The notes under the pieces are model-generated. The model was not told the origin of the DNA, searched no databases, and saw nothing but the letters and a program-made list of their open reading frames with translations. This document shows positions 25,813 through 34,924 of a stretch of 64,000 bases of DNA, piece after piece (within the stretch, counting starts at the first letter, position 1; each line of letters begins with the position of its first letter). The stretch covers positions 2,976,001-3,040,000 of the forward strand of contig NZ_CP009754.1 in the NCBI RefSeq assembly GCF_000772045.1, written 5' to 3'. The position numbers and the translations under genes are program-made. The stretch is from Streptomyces sp. CCM_MD2014 (GTDB taxonomy: Bacteria > Actinomycetota > Actinomycetes > Streptomycetales > Streptomycetaceae).

Positions 25813-25840
25813 TTGACTTTTCCCTTCCGCGATATATCGT
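25813..25840 (+). promoter_or_regulatory. Promoter and palindromic operator of the DUF4097-padR operon
   Basis: TTGACT and TATCGT are 16 bp apart. The palindrome CGATATATCG (25830-25839) covers the -10 region. Because the operon encodes a PadR regulator, and PadR proteins usually control their own operon through such sites, this is a good candidate operator. Confidence 0.55.
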
Positions 25841-25859
25841 GAATTGCGGAGGACGCGAT

Positions 25860-26840
25860 ATGGCGCGTTCGGTCGAGGAGGTCGTCACCATGTCCGAGTG
25901 GTCCGTCGCGGAGCCCAGGAAGCTCACCTTCGACGAGTCCGTGGACCGGCTCCACGTACGCATCGTCGGTGGAACAGTGAACGTGGTGGGCACGGACGAA
26001 GGTTCCGCCCGTCTGGAGGTCTCCGAGATCGAAGGACCACCTCTGATCGTGACCCACCGGGACGGCGTGCTGACGGTGGCGTACGAGGACCTGCCCTGGA
26101 AGGGCTTCCTCAAGTGGCTGGACCGCAAGGGCTGGCGCCGCAGCGCGGTGGTCTCCCTGGCGGTGCCGACCGGCACCCGCGTGGAGGTGGGCGCGGTCAG
26201 CGCCGCGGCCGTGGTTTCCGGCCTGGACGGCCCCGCCGAGGTGAGGGGCGTCTCCGGTGACACCACGCTGGTGAGCCTGGCCGGCCCGGTCCGCGCCGAC
26301 ACCGTCTCGGGGAACGTGGAGGCCCAGGCCCTCACCGGCGACCTCCGCTTCAACTCCGTGTCCGGCGACCTGACGGTGGTGGAGGCGGGCTCTTCCGTGC
26401 GGGCCGACTCGGTGAGCGGGTCGATGATCGTCGATCTGGACCCGGCCGGCGGGCCCACGGACATCAGCCTGAACAGCGTCTCGGGCGAGATCGCCATCCG
26501 CCTGCCCCAGCCGGCCGACGCACGGGTCGAGGCGAACACGGCCAGCGGCACGGTCAGCAGCGCCTTCGAGGACCTCCGGGTGGGCGGCCAGTGGGGGGCC
26601 AAGCGCATCACCGGCCGGCTCGGCGCGGGCAACGGCCGGCTGAGGGCCACCACGGTCTCCGGCTCGATCGCCCTGCTCCGCCGTCCGGCGACGGAGGACA
26701 CACCGGGGGAGCCGGAGCCACAGGACACCGGCCCGGTGGACCACGTACAGAGCGACTCGGGGGACAATTCCGCTTCCGTCCGGGACCAGGGCGCCACCGG
26801 TGCCCCTTCCGACGGCACGACCGACAAGAAGGTGCTCTGA
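25860..26840 (+). CDS. DUF4097 family beta-helix protein
   Basis: This 326-residue protein has a ladder of V-S-G motifs at roughly 19-21 residue spacing (VSGDTTLV, VSGNVEAQ, VSGDLTVV, VSGSMIVD, VSGEIAIR, VSGSIALL), the signature of DUF4097 right-handed beta-helix proteins. There is no signal peptide, so it is probably cytoplasmic. The start MARSVEEVV is supported by GGAGG 7 nt upstream; ATG at 25890 is a weaker alternative. The padR gene follows after 1 nt, a pairing commonly seen in actinobacteria, which suggests a role in the same stress or membrane response. The C-terminal 60 residues are acidic and disordered. Confidence 0.9.
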   Translation: MARSVEEVVTMSEWSVAEPRKLTFDESVDRLHVRIVGGTVNVVGTDEGSARLEVSEIEGPPLIVTHRDGVLTVAYEDLPWKGFLKWLDRKGWRRSAVVSLAVPTGTRVEVGAVSAAAVVSGLDGPAEVRGVSGDTTLVSLAGPVRADTVSGNVEAQALTGDLRFNSVSGDLTVVEAGSSVRADSVSGSMIVDLDPAGGPTDISLNSVSGEIAIRLPQPADARVEANTASGTVSSAFEDLRVGGQWGAKRITGRLGAGNGRLRATTVSGSIALLRRPATEDTPGEPEPQDTGPVDHVQSDSGDNSASVRDQGATGAPSDGTTDKKVL

Positions 26841-26841
26841 C

Positions 26842-27942
26842 ATGCCCCCCGTCTTCGCCCACGGCCGACTCCGCCTCTACCTCCTCAAGCTCCTGGACGA
26901 GGCCCCGCGCCACGGTTACGAGGTGATCCGGCTCCTCGAAGAGCGCTTCCAGGGCCTCTACGCCCCCTCCGCGGGCACGGTGTACCCGCGCCTGGCCAAG
27001 CTGGAGGCGGAGGGCCTGGTCACCCACACCACCGAGGGCGGCCGCAAGGTGTACGCCATCACGGACGCGGGCCGCGCCGAGCTCTCCGACCGCAGCGGGG
27101 AGCTGGCCGACCTGGAGCTGGAGATCCGGGAGTCGGTCGCCGAGCTGGCCGCCGAGATCCGGGCCGACGTGCGGGGCGCGGCCGGCGATCTGCGGCGGGA
27201 GATGCGGGCCGCGGCCACCGCCGCCCGCCGGGGCACCGGATCCGGGACTCACGAGGAGTGGAGCGGCTCGGCGGGCGGTGCCGGGGACGTCGACGAGAAG
27301 GAGGCGTGGCGGGCCGCCAAGGAGGAGATGCGGCGGGTCAAGCAGGAGTGGAAGGAGCAGGCCCGTCGCGCCAAGGACGAGAGCCGCCGCGCCCGTGACG
27401 AGGCGCAGCGGGCCCGGCGCCAGGCCAAGGAGGCCCAGGAGCGGGCCCGGGCCCAGGCGCAGGAGGAGGTCCAGCGCATCGCCCAGCGCGTGCAGGAGCA
27501 GGTGCAGGACCACTTCTCGCGGGGCGACTGGCCGACGGGACTGCGCGAGGGCCTGAGCGAACTGGCCAAGGAGGTCGGCGACTTCGGAAAGGACTTCGGG
27601 AAGGAGTTCGGCAAGGACTGGGGCTTCGGCCGCCCCGACTCCGCCCGCACCGACTCCGGGGGCTCCGGCTCGCGGACCGACCGCTCCCCCGGCGCCGAGT
27701 ACTCCGTCACGCCGGAGGACTTCCCCGCCGGGTACGCCCCGAGCTGGGCCCACGAGGACGCCGCGGAGTCCACCGGCGACCCGGCGCGCGACCTGGACCG
27801 GCTGCTCGACCGCTTCCGGGACGACATCCGCGACGCCGCCCGGGACCACGGCGTGACGGCCGACCAGTTGCGCGAGAGCCGCCGCCGCCTGTCGGAGGCC
27901 GCGGCGCACATCGGGGCGATCCTCCGGGCACCGAAGAGCTGA
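26842..27942 (+). CDS. PadR family regulator with long charged coiled coil
   Basis: This is a 366-residue transcription regulator. Residues 1-90 form the PadR winged helix (LRLYLLKLLDEAPRHGYEVI, YPRLAKLEAEGLV, KVYAITDAGRAEL). Ordinary PadR proteins stop near 110-180 residues; here a long Arg/Glu/Ala/Gln helix (about 100-230) follows, with heptad-like EEMRRVKQEWKEQARRAK, then KEVGDFGKDFGKEFGKDWG and a C-terminal helix. The extended coil probably drives dimerisation or contacts a partner such as the DUF4097 protein. It is translated 1 nt after that gene. Confidence 0.92.
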   Translation: MPPVFAHGRLRLYLLKLLDEAPRHGYEVIRLLEERFQGLYAPSAGTVYPRLAKLEAEGLVTHTTEGGRKVYAITDAGRAELSDRSGELADLELEIRESVAELAAEIRADVRGAAGDLRREMRAAATAARRGTGSGTHEEWSGSAGGAGDVDEKEAWRAAKEEMRRVKQEWKEQARRAKDESRRARDEAQRARRQAKEAQERARAQAQEEVQRIAQRVQEQVQDHFSRGDWPTGLREGLSELAKEVGDFGKDFGKEFGKDWGFGRPDSARTDSGGSGSRTDRSPGAEYSVTPEDFPAGYAPSWAHEDAAESTGDPARDLDRLLDRFRDDIRDAARDHGVTADQLRESRRRLSEAAAHIGAILRAPKS

Positions 27943-27950
27943 GCCGAGTC

Positions 27951-27983
27951 GCGGCGCCCCGCAATTCCCTTCGGGAGCGCCGC
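27951..27983 (+). terminator. Terminator of the DUF4097-padR operon
   Basis: An imperfect stem GCGGCGCCCC/GGGAGCGCCGC closes a 12-nt loop 8 nt after the padR stop. Confidence 0.6.
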
Positions 27984-27998
27984 GCACCGGCAGACGAC

Positions 27999-28022
27999 CG
28001 ATCGCTGCGATCGCAGCGATCG
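27999..28022. repeat. Perfect 24-bp palindrome
   Basis: The 24 bases read the same on both strands; the half sequence is CGATCGCTGCGA. It contains GCGATCGC-type motifs and lies between the convergent padR and Clp-N genes, next to but distinct from the terminator hairpin. Confidence 0.85.
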
Positions 28023-28041
28023 CACCGAAGTGAAGCGCCGG

Positions 28042-28605
28042 TCAGGCGCAGGCCTCGCCCGCTCCGTCGCCCAGCACCCTGGTCAGCGACTCGTGGGTGA
28101 CCCCATGACCGGCGAGCACCTCGGCCGGCACACCGGGGCGCAGGACCAGGGCGAGGAGGAGGTGCTCGTCACCGATGTGCCGGTCCCTCCGGGCGACGGC
28201 GACCCGGAGGGCTTTCTCCAGGACGTCCTTGGCACCTCGGCTGAAGCTGCGGTGCCCAGACCACCAACGCCTGTCCTTCCGGTCGCCGGACATCGCACCG
28301 ACGCCATGCGCCTCTTCCACCCGGGCGACGATCTCGGAGACGTCGATCCCCAGTCCGGCAAGGGCCTCCGTCTCGGCCTGGGACAGACCGGCCCGGCGCC
28401 GCGCGTCCCGCAGCTCCTGCCGTACCGCGTCTTGGTGCTCACCGGCGCCGAGCGCCGCCAGCGCGAAGGAGGCGCGGCTGCCCTCCCGGTCCAGCAGGGC
28501 GAGCAGCAGGTGCTCGGGCTCGACGGTCCCCGCCCCCGCCGCTTCGGCGTGTTCGACGGCCCCCTGCACGACCGCCCGGGCGTCCTTCGTGAATCGCTCG
28601 AACAT
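28042..28605 (-). CDS. Clp N-terminal repeat domain protein
   Basis: This 187-residue protein contains the two Clp_N repeats of ClpA/ClpC (MFERFTKDARAVVQGAVEHA, VEPEHLLLALL; then FSRGAKDVLEKALRVAV, IGDEHLLLALV) but no AAA modules. Stand-alone Clp_N proteins are thought to act as adaptors or decoys for the Clp protease. It is the second gene of a two-gene unit; its ATG overlaps the stop of the HTH gene as ATGA, so the two are co-translated. Expression should follow the twin-operator promoter of that gene. Confidence 0.92.
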   Translation of the reverse strand: MFERFTKDARAVVQGAVEHAEAAGAGTVEPEHLLLALLDREGSRASFALAALGAGEHQDAVRQELRDARRRAGLSQAETEALAGLGIDVSEIVARVEEAHGVGAMSGDRKDRRWWSGHRSFSRGAKDVLEKALRVAVARRDRHIGDEHLLLALVLRPGVPAEVLAGHGVTHESLTRVLGDGAGEACA

Positions 28606-28814
28606 CAATGCCTCCCGTACTTCTTGTGCACGGCCTGCCTGCTGACTCCCAGCTCCGTGGCGATCTCCTGCCACGACCACCCCTGATGGCGCGCACTGCG
28701 CACCTGTACGGCCTCCAGCTGCTCCACGAGCTTCCGGAGTGCGGCGACGGCCCGCAGCCCGATCCGGGGGTCGCGGTCACCCGCACGCGTGGCGAGATCC
28801 GTTGCTTCACTCAT
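28605..28814 (-). CDS. Small HTH protein, probable autoregulator
   Basis: This 69-residue protein has a helix-turn-helix at the C-terminus (GWSWQEIATELGVSRQAVHKKYG). The length leaves room for one short N-terminal helix pair only. Its start codon is 6 nt downstream of a strong -10 element with no ribosome site, so the mRNA is predicted to be leaderless. Two copies of the palindrome GTCAACnnnnGTTGAC cover this promoter, which points to autorepression. It is translationally coupled to the Clp_N gene. Confidence 0.9.
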   Translation of the reverse strand: MSEATDLATRAGDRDPRIGLRAVAALRKLVEQLEAVQVRSARHQGWSWQEIATELGVSRQAVHKKYGRH

Positions 28815-28817
28815 GCA

Positions 28818-28833
28818 GTCAACTTAGGTTGAC
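28818..28833. promoter_or_regulatory. Operator copy 1 of the HTH/Clp-N promoter
   Basis: GTCAACTTAGGTTGAC is a perfect inverted repeat with a 4-bp centre. It covers the -10 element TAAGTT (minus strand) and lies 4 nt from the start codon. Confidence 0.8.
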
Positions 28834-28849
28834 AATCGGCGAATGTCAA
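28821..28849 (-). promoter_or_regulatory. Promoter of the HTH/Clp-N unit, leaderless
   Basis: On the minus strand TTGACA and TAAGTT are 17 bp apart, close to the vegetative consensus. The ATG begins 6 nt after the -10. Confidence 0.8.
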
Positions 28850-28860
28850 CCGTGGTTGAC
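28845..28860. promoter_or_regulatory. Operator copy 2 of the HTH/Clp-N promoter
   Basis: GTCAACCGTGGTTGAC is a perfect inverted repeat overlapping the -35 element. Its centre is 27 bp from that of copy 1. Confidence 0.8.
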
Positions 28861-28963
28861 ACCTGAGGGAGCGGCTGCGGCACACGCGAACGGCGGGCCC
28901 GGAGCACCGGACCCGCCGCAGGCGGAGGAAGACGTCGGAGGACGGGGCGTTGGAGGACGGGAC

Positions 28964-29929
28964 TCAGGAGTTGCTGAGCACGATCTTGCCGAACTGCTCC
29001 CCGGAAGCCATCCGCTCGAACCCCTCACGGGCCCGGTCCATCGGGAGCACCTCGTCGATGACGGGTCGCACACCGGTGGCGGCGCAGAAGGACAGCAGGT
29101 CCTCCAGCTCGTCCTTGGAGCCCATCGTGGAGCCGACGACCTTGAGCTCCAGGAAGAAGATCCGGGTCAGCTCGGCGTGGGAGGGCCGGTCGCCGCTGGT
29201 GGCACCGGAGATGACCAGCGTGCCGCCGGGCCGCAGCGACTTGACGGAGTGCGACCACGTGGCGGCGCCCACGGTCTCGATCACGGCGTCCACCCGCTGC
29301 GGCAACCGCGCACCGGTCTCCACGGCTTCCACCGCGCCCAGCTCCAGGGCCCGCTTGCGCTTGGCCTCGTCCCGGCTCGTTGCGAAGACCCGCAGCCCCG
29401 CGGCCTTGCCGAGGACGATCGCGGCCGTGGCGACCCCGCCGCCGGCGCCCTGCACCAGCACGGAGTCACCGGGACGCACCCCGGCGTTGGTGAACAGCAT
29501 CCGGTACGCCGTCAGCCAGGCGGTCGGCAGACAGGCGGCCTCCTCGAAGGAGAGCTCCTTGGGCTTGGGCAGGATGTTCCAGGTCGGCACGGCGACCCGC
29601 TCGGCGAACGTCCCCGGGTAGCGCTCGGTCAGGATGGAGCGGGGCTCCTTGGGGCCGACCCCGTGGCCGGTCTGGCCGATCACGGAGTGCAGGACGACCT
29701 CGTTGCCGTCCGCGTCGACCCCGGCGGCGTCGCAGCCGAGGATCATCGGCAGCCGGTCCTCGGGGAGGCCGACGCCGCGCAGGGACCACAGGTCGTGATG
29801 GTTGAGGGAGGCGGCCCTGACATCGACGACACTCCAGCCGGGCCGGGCCTCGGGAGCCGGAAGCTCTCCCAACTCCAGGCCGGCCAACGGCTGGTCGCGG
29901 TCGATTCGGGCGGCGTAGACAGCGAACAT
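28964..29929 (-). CDS. Zinc-binding/quinone-type alcohol dehydrogenase
   Basis: This is a 321-residue medium-chain dehydrogenase/reductase. The GroES-like part includes ASLNHHDLWSLRG and MILGCDAAG; the Rossmann fold has the nucleotide motif VLVQGAGGGVATAA near residue 150. The structural zinc cysteines of classical alcohol dehydrogenases are absent, which fits the quinone oxidoreductase-like branch. The start is taken at the ATG encoding MFAVYAARID, with AAGG 2-6 nt upstream; the frame extends further but as a low-complexity Arg/Val sequence. Substrate unknown. Confidence 0.9.
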   Translation of the reverse strand: MFAVYAARIDRDQPLAGLELGELPAPEARPGWSVVDVRAASLNHHDLWSLRGVGLPEDRLPMILGCDAAGVDADGNEVVLHSVIGQTGHGVGPKEPRSILTERYPGTFAERVAVPTWNILPKPKELSFEEAACLPTAWLTAYRMLFTNAGVRPGDSVLVQGAGGGVATAAIVLGKAAGLRVFATSRDEAKRKRALELGAVEAVETGARLPQRVDAVIETVGAATWSHSVKSLRPGGTLVISGATSGDRPSHAELTRIFFLELKVVGSTMGSKDELEDLLSFCAATGVRPVIDEVLPMDRAREGFERMASGEQFGKIVLSNS

Positions 29930-30186
29930 GACCTTGACGATAGGTTCCCCGCCGCCCAACGGGAACCGCAGCCCCGTGTGACACACCCCCTCTTGCCAGC
30001 CGCCCTCCCCCAACTGCGGGCAGTCGTGCCGCTGGGCGGCGCGGGTGGGTGCTGAGGGCACCTCCCGGGCCGTTCGGGCACTGGGAGAGGCACCCGCCCG
30101 CCGCCGGACAGAGCCCCCACCCCCGCACAGCCCAGCCCAGCCCAAGCGCACCCGCGCTGCCACGACACCGACACCCCACCGGCCCC

Positions 30187-30216
30187 GCACCCGCACCCGC
30201 ACCCGCACCCGCACCA
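30187..30216. repeat. Hexanucleotide repeat (CACCCG-type, 5 copies)
   Basis: The six-base unit GCACCC repeats in tandem about five times. It is outside any credible gene. Confidence 0.85.
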
Positions 30217-30222
30217 AAAGCC

Positions 30223-30255
30223 GAGCGGCCCCGCCCACCAAGGACGAGGCCGCTC
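30223..30255 (-). terminator. Terminator of the malic enzyme gene
   Basis: Perfect 8-bp arms GAGCGGCC and GGCCGCTC enclose 17 nt; on the minus strand the stem is followed by GGCTTTTGG. It lies 37 nt after the stop. Confidence 0.7.
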
Positions 30256-30291
30256 ACCACACCGCAGGGATCACACCGAAGGCGTCCGCCG

Positions 30292-31521
30292 TCACCGGCG
30301 CGCAACCCCCTCCGCCCGAGCCGCCGCGGCCACCGCCGCCGTCACGGCCGGCGCCACCCGCTCGTCGAACGGCGACGGAATCACGTAGTCCGCGGCAAGG
30401 TCGTCGCCCACCACGGAGGCCAGCGCCTCCGCCGCCGCGAGCTTCATGCCCTCGGTGATCCGCGACGCCCGCACCTGCAGCGCGCCCGCGAAGATGCCCG
30501 GGAACGCGAGCACGTTGTTGATCTGGTTCGGGAAGTCCGAGCGCCCCGTCGCGACGACCGCCGCGTACTTGTGGGCGACCTCCGGATGGACCTCGGGGTT
30601 CGGGTTGGCCATCGCGAAGACGAACGCGCCCTTCGCCATCGAGGCCACCGCCGGCTCCGGCACCGTACCGCCGGAGACGCCGATGAAGACGTCGGCGCCC
30701 GCGAGGGCCGCCTCCAGCGAGCCGGACAGCCCGGCCTTGTTGGTGAAGGAGGCCAGTTCCTGCTTGACCGGCGTCAGGTCGTCCCGGTCGGCCGAGACGA
30801 CGCCCTTGCGGTCGGCGACCGCGACGTCCCCGATGCCGGCCTCCACGAGCATCTTGGCGATGGCGACCCCGGCCGCGCCCGCGCCCGAGATCACCGCCCG
30901 CAGCTCGCCCAGCGTCCGCCCGCTCAGCCGCGCCGCGTTCCGCAGCGCCGCCAGCGTCACGACGGCCGTGCCGTGCTGGTCGTCGTGGAAGACCGGGATG
31001 TCCAGGCGCTCCTGGAGCTTGCGCTCGATCTCGAAGCACCGCGGTGCCGAGATGTCCTCGAGGTTGACGCCGCCGAAGGAGGGCGCGAGCCGCACCACGG
31101 TCTCGACGATCTCGTCGGCGTCCGTGCAGTTCAGGGCGATCGGGACCGCGTCCACACCGCCGAACTGCTTGAAGAGGATGGCCTTGCCCTCCATCACGGG
31201 AAGGGAGGCCTCGGGCCCGATGTCCCCGAGCCCCAGCACCGCCGTACCGTCCGTCACGACGGCGACGACCGACGACTTCCAGGTGTAGTCGTGGACGAGG
31301 TCGGGCTGCTCGGCGATCGCGCTGCACACTTTCGCGACGCCGGGCGTGTACGCCAGGGACAGGTCTTCCTTGTCGCGGACCGGCACGGTGGCCTGCACGG
31401 CCATCTTGCCGCCGCGGTGCAGCGCGAACGCGGGGTCGAAGGAGTCGAGCGGCTCGGCGCCCTCCCCTTGCTCCGCACCTGCGTCGCTGTCGCTGCGAGG
31501 ATTGACGATCTCCGCTGCCAC
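30292..31521 (-). CDS. NAD(P)-dependent malic enzyme
   Basis: This 409-residue enzyme oxidatively decarboxylates malate to pyruvate. The bacterial short form is recognised from [36 protein letters not shown], the metal/active region [16 protein letters not shown] and the nucleotide fold [26 protein letters not shown] and [16 protein letters not shown] complete the signature. Length is usual for the short family. The GTG start has AGGGG about 11 nt upstream. Cofactor preference cannot be decided from the sequence by eye. Confidence 0.95.
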   Translation of the reverse strand: MAAEIVNPRSDSDAGAEQGEGAEPLDSFDPAFALHRGGKMAVQATVPVRDKEDLSLAYTPGVAKVCSAIAEQPDLVHDYTWKSSVVAVVTDGTAVLGLGDIGPEASLPVMEGKAILFKQFGGVDAVPIALNCTDADEIVETVVRLAPSFGGVNLEDISAPRCFEIERKLQERLDIPVFHDDQHGTAVVTLAALRNAARLSGRTLGELRAVISGAGAAGVAIAKMLVEAGIGDVAVADRKGVVSADRDDLTPVKQELASFTNKAGLSGSLEAALAGADVFIGVSGGTVPEPAVASMAKGAFVFAMANPNPEVHPEVAHKYAAVVATGRSDFPNQINNVLAFPGIFAGALQVRASRITEGMKLAAAEALASVVGDDLAADYVIPSPFDERVAPAVTAAVAAAARAEGVARR

Positions 31522-32160
31522 TTTGTCTTACCCCTTAAGAGTTCATGGATTGAGGGTTTGTCCACTCCTGGTGAGGAATGGGCGGGCACCGCACAGGGAG
31601 ATGGCTGTCCGGGCCACGAGGCCCCTGCGCGACGGGCGCGCCGCACACGCGCCCTGAGCCCCTGATGAGGGGTGTAAAGAACCTTCTTACCCGACGGACG
31701 GCCCTCGCGACGAGTCCGATAAGCGCAAGCTCACATGCCGGACCCCGAACGCCGCATGTCGGTGACATGGCTCATAGCCACGGTTCCGGACAACCTCTCG
31801 GAACCTCTTGACAGACGCGCAAGCACCACGTTCAACGACCTTGATCACTCGCCATCCATGTTCGGATAACGAGAAATTCCGTAGATCTTCCGGCCGGAAG
31901 GGCAGATTCCCGCAAAGGTTCGGTCGTTATGTACCGACCTGATGCGGTTCGGGGGGTGACCCGTTATCCGATTTTGACATGACGGTCCCCCTGAATGGCC
32001 GAGTCCGAATGGCAAGATGCCGTAATCGCACGAGGTCGCGGCACTCGAAGGTGTGTGCTCTCGTCGCCTCACGATGCCGGCCGGCCCCCGGCCGGCGTTC
32101 CGTCCCACCGGAACCCACCCGTCCCCATCGGCTACTCCCTCATCCGCCGGAGGAACCACC
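31522..32160. other. 639-bp divergent intergenic region
   Basis: Between malic enzyme and the ABC transporter there is no convincing gene. Short frames here have no ribosome sites. Two TTGACA hexamers on the plus strand (31808-31813 and 31974-31979) lack good -10 partners at the right distance. The first 120 bp upstream of the binding-protein gene is ordinary GC-rich leader ending in GGAGGA. Confidence 0.6.
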
Positions 32161-33123
32161 ATGACCGCACGCTCCACCCGTCGTACGACCGCCGCGCACT
32201 CCCGGCTAGCAGCGGTCGGTGCGATCGCGGTCGCAGGCGCACTGCTGCTCACCGGATGCGGCGACCAGACCGAGAGCAGCGGCTCCGGCAGCAGCGACAA
32301 CCAGTCCTCGGGCGGCGCCCCGCTGGCCGACAAGCTGCCGCAGTCGATCCGCGACAAGGGCGTCGTCAAGGTCGGCTCCGACATCGCGTACGCGCCGGTC
32401 GAGTTCAAGGACGACTCCGGCAAGACCGTCGGTATCGACCCCGACCTCGCGGACGCCCTGGGCAAGCAGCTCGGCGTGAAGTTCGAGTTCGAGAACGGCA
32501 CCTTCGACACGCTGATCACCGGCCTGCGATCCAAGCGGTACGACATCGCCATGTCCGCGATGACCGACACCAAGGACCGCCAGGAGGGCATCGACGCCGA
32601 CACCGGCAAGAAGGTCGGCCAGGGCGTCGACTTCGTCGACTACTTCACCGCCGGCGTCTCGATCTACACCAAGAAGGGCGAGGACCAGGGCATCAAGACC
32701 TGGTCCGACCTGTGCGGCAAGAAGCTCGTGCTCCAGCGCGGCACGGTCTCCGAGGATCTCGCCAAGGCCGAGAACGAGAAGTGCCCGGCCGGCAAGAAGA
32801 TCTCCATGGAGGCCTTCGACAACGACCAGCAGGCCCAGACCCGCCTGCGCGCGGGCGGCGCGGACGCCGGTTCGTCCGACTTCCCGGTCGCGGCGTACGC
32901 CGTGAAGACCTCCGGCGGCGGCAAGGACTTCCAGCTCGTCGGCGAGCAGGTCGAGGCGGCCCCGTACGGCATCGCGGTCGCCAAGGACAACACGCAGCTG
33001 CGCGACGCCCTGAAGGCGGCGCTGGACGCGGTGATCGCCAACGGCGAGTACAAGAAGATCATGGACAAGTGGGGCGTGGCGGAAGGCGCCGTCACCAAGG
33101 CCACCGTCAACGGCGGCAAGTGA
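32161..33123 (+). CDS. Polar amino acid ABC transporter, substrate-binding lipoprotein
   Basis: This 320-residue lipoprotein has a signal peptide ending in the lipobox LLTGC (Cys about residue 37) and a Ser/Gly linker. The family 3 solute-binding fold follows: VKVGSDIAYAPVEF, GIDPDLADALGKQLG, FDTLITGLRSKRYDIAMSAMT and a final helix pair ending KWGV. It is anchored outside the membrane and delivers an amino acid, possibly glutamate or glutamine, to the permease encoded next. The ATG has GGAGGA 6 nt upstream. First gene of a three-gene operon. Confidence 0.93.
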   Translation: MTARSTRRTTAAHSRLAAVGAIAVAGALLLTGCGDQTESSGSGSSDNQSSGGAPLADKLPQSIRDKGVVKVGSDIAYAPVEFKDDSGKTVGIDPDLADALGKQLGVKFEFENGTFDTLITGLRSKRYDIAMSAMTDTKDRQEGIDADTGKKVGQGVDFVDYFTAGVSIYTKKGEDQGIKTWSDLCGKKLVLQRGTVSEDLAKAENEKCPAGKKISMEAFDNDQQAQTRLRAGGADAGSSDFPVAAYAVKTSGGGKDFQLVGEQVEAAPYGIAVAKDNTQLRDALKAALDAVIANGEYKKIMDKWGVAEGAVTKATVNGGK

Positions 33124-33153
33124 CCGCGCGGCGGGCGCTGAAAGGCAACGTCA

Positions 33154-34104
33154 GTGACTGTTGACATCGACAAGACGGCGGGCGGCCCGCCCGGCACCCC
33201 GCCGACCCGGCCGGAGGCCATCAAGGCCATCCCGGTGCGGCACTACGGGCGGTACGTCTCCGCGGTGGTCGCGATCGCGCTGCTGGCCGCGGTCGTGTAC
33301 GCGTTCTCCCAGGGCAAGATCAACTGGGGTGCGATCCCGGACTACTTCTTCGACGACCGTGTCCTGACCGGCATGGGCAAGACACTGCTGATCACCGTCC
33401 TCGCGATGCTGATCGGCATCGTCGGCGGCATCCTGCTGGCGGTGATGCGGCTGTCGAAGAACCCGGTGACCTCGTCCATCGCGTGGTTCTACATCTGGTT
33501 CTTCCGCGGCACGCCGGTCCTGGTGCAGCTGGTCGTCTGGTTCAACCTCGGCCTGGTCTTCGAGTACATCAACCTCGGACCGTTCTACCGCGACGAGTGG
33601 TCGGACTTCATGACGCCGTTCCTGACGGCGCTGCTCGGCCTCGGCCTCAACGAGGCGGCGTACATGGCGGAGATCTGCCGCGCCGGTCTGCTCGCGGTCG
33701 ACGAGGGCCAGACCGAGGCGGCGCACGCGCTCGGCATGAGCCACACCAAGACGCTGCGCCGGATCGTGGTCCCGCAGGCGATGCGCGTGATCGTGCCGCC
33801 GACGGGCAACGAGGTCATCAACATGCTGAAGACGACCTCGCTGGTGTCGGTCGTCCAGTACGCCGAGTTGTTCAGAGTCGCCCAGGACATCGGCCAGACC
33901 TCGGGCGCCCCGGCCGAGATGCTGTTCCTCGCGGCGGCCTGGTACCTGCTGCTGACCTCGGTCTTCAGCGTCGGCCAGTACTACCTGGAGCGCTACTACG
34001 CCCGCGGCTCCAGCCGCAGCCTGCCGCCCACCCCGATGCAGAAGATCAGGGCGAACCTGTTCTCCCTGTCGAACCGCTCCAGCACGACGGGAGGTGCGGC
34101 ATGA
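33154..34104 (+). CDS. Polar amino acid ABC transporter, permease
   Basis: This 316-residue inner-membrane permease of the HisM/GlnP type contains several hydrophobic segments ([37 protein letters not shown]) and the family loop [25 protein letters not shown], which docks on the ATPase. A single permease gene suggests a homodimer. The GTG start lies 30 nt after the binding-protein stop, and the stop overlaps the ATPase start as ATGA. Confidence 0.94.
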   Translation: MTVDIDKTAGGPPGTPPTRPEAIKAIPVRHYGRYVSAVVAIALLAAVVYAFSQGKINWGAIPDYFFDDRVLTGMGKTLLITVLAMLIGIVGGILLAVMRLSKNPVTSSIAWFYIWFFRGTPVLVQLVVWFNLGLVFEYINLGPFYRDEWSDFMTPFLTALLGLGLNEAAYMAEICRAGLLAVDEGQTEAAHALGMSHTKTLRRIVVPQAMRVIVPPTGNEVINMLKTTSLVSVVQYAELFRVAQDIGQTSGAPAEMLFLAAAWYLLLTSVFSVGQYYLERYYARGSSRSLPPTPMQKIRANLFSLSNRSSTTGGAA

Positions 34105-34862
34105 CCGCCATGGTCAAGGCCGAGGGCGTCCACAAGTCCTTCGGTGCCGTCGAGGTCCTCAAGGGCATCGACCTGGAGGTGAAGCAGGGCGAGGTGTTCT
34201 GCCTCATCGGCCCCTCCGGCTCCGGCAAGTCCACCTTCCTCAGGTGTATCAACCACCTCGAGAAGATCAACGCCGGGCGTCTCTACGTCGACGGCGAGCT
34301 GGTCGGCTACCGCCAGAAGGGCGACAAGCTCTACGAGCTGAAGGACAGCGAGGTCGCCCTCAAGCGCCGGGACATCGGCATGGTCTTCCAGCGCTTCAAC
34401 CTGTTCCCGCACATGACGGCCCTGGAGAACGTCATGGAGGCGCCGGTCCAGGTGAAGGGCATGGGCAAGTCCCAGGCCCGGGAGCGCGCGCGGGCTCTGC
34501 TGGAGCGGGTGGGCCTGGGCGACAAGGCCGGCAACTACCCCTCGCAGCTCTCCGGCGGCCAGCAGCAGCGCGTCGCCATCGCGCGGGCCCTGGCGATGGA
34601 CCCGAAGCTGATGCTGTTCGACGAGCCGACCTCGGCGCTCGACCCGGAGCTGGTCGGCGACGTCCTCGACGTCATGCGCGACCTCGCCGAGTCCGGCATG
34701 ACGATGGTCGTCGTCACCCACGAGATGGGCTTCGCCCGCGAGGTCGGCGACAGCCTGGTCTTCATGGACAACGGCGTGGTGGTCGAGTCGGGCAACCCCC
34801 GCGACGTCCTGACCGACCCGCAGCACGAGCGGACGAAGGCGTTCCTGTCCAAGGTCCTCTGA
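34101..34862 (+). CDS. Polar amino acid ABC transporter, ATP-binding protein
   Basis: This 253-residue ATPase has all motifs of the GlnQ/HisP family: Walker [10 protein letters not shown]-loop [12 protein letters not shown], signature [15 protein letters not shown], Walker [15 protein letters not shown], and switch His in [13 protein letters not shown]. It powers the permease encoded just upstream, with which it overlaps by 4 nt. A strong terminator follows. Confidence 0.97.
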   Translation: MTAMVKAEGVHKSFGAVEVLKGIDLEVKQGEVFCLIGPSGSGKSTFLRCINHLEKINAGRLYVDGELVGYRQKGDKLYELKDSEVALKRRDIGMVFQRFNLFPHMTALENVMEAPVQVKGMGKSQARERARALLERVGLGDKAGNYPSQLSGGQQQRVAIARALAMDPKLMLFDEPTSALDPELVGDVLDVMRDLAESGMTMVVVTHEMGFAREVGDSLVFMDNGVVVESGNPRDVLTDPQHERTKAFLSKVL

Positions 34863-34875
34863 GACCAGGTGCGCA

Positions 34876-34910
34876 CCAGGGGCGGTACGGATCTCCCGTA
34901 CCGCCCCTGG
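34876..34910. terminator. Strong terminator of the ABC operon
   Basis: A perfect 15-bp stem (CCAGGGGCGGTACGG and its complement) has a 5-nt loop, 13 nt after the ATPase stop and 14 nt before the stop of the convergent methyltransferase gene, so it may work both ways. Confidence 0.9.
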
Positions 34911-34924
34911 CCGCTTTCAGCGGC

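Larger units (their letters stand above)
29930..30291. other. Non-coding gap with low-complexity DNA
   Basis: This gap between the dehydrogenase and malic enzyme genes holds the malic enzyme terminator, a hexamer repeat and C-rich low-complexity sequence. I see no gene in it. Confidence 0.6.

Noticed and set aside
30187..30216. CRISPR-like array
   Set aside because: The unit is only six bases with no spacers; it is a simple sequence repeat. No CRISPR array or cas gene was seen anywhere in the window.
31808..31979. Two TTGACA hexamers as promoters of the amino acid ABC operon
   Set aside because: Neither has a convincing -10 hexamer 16-18 bp downstream.
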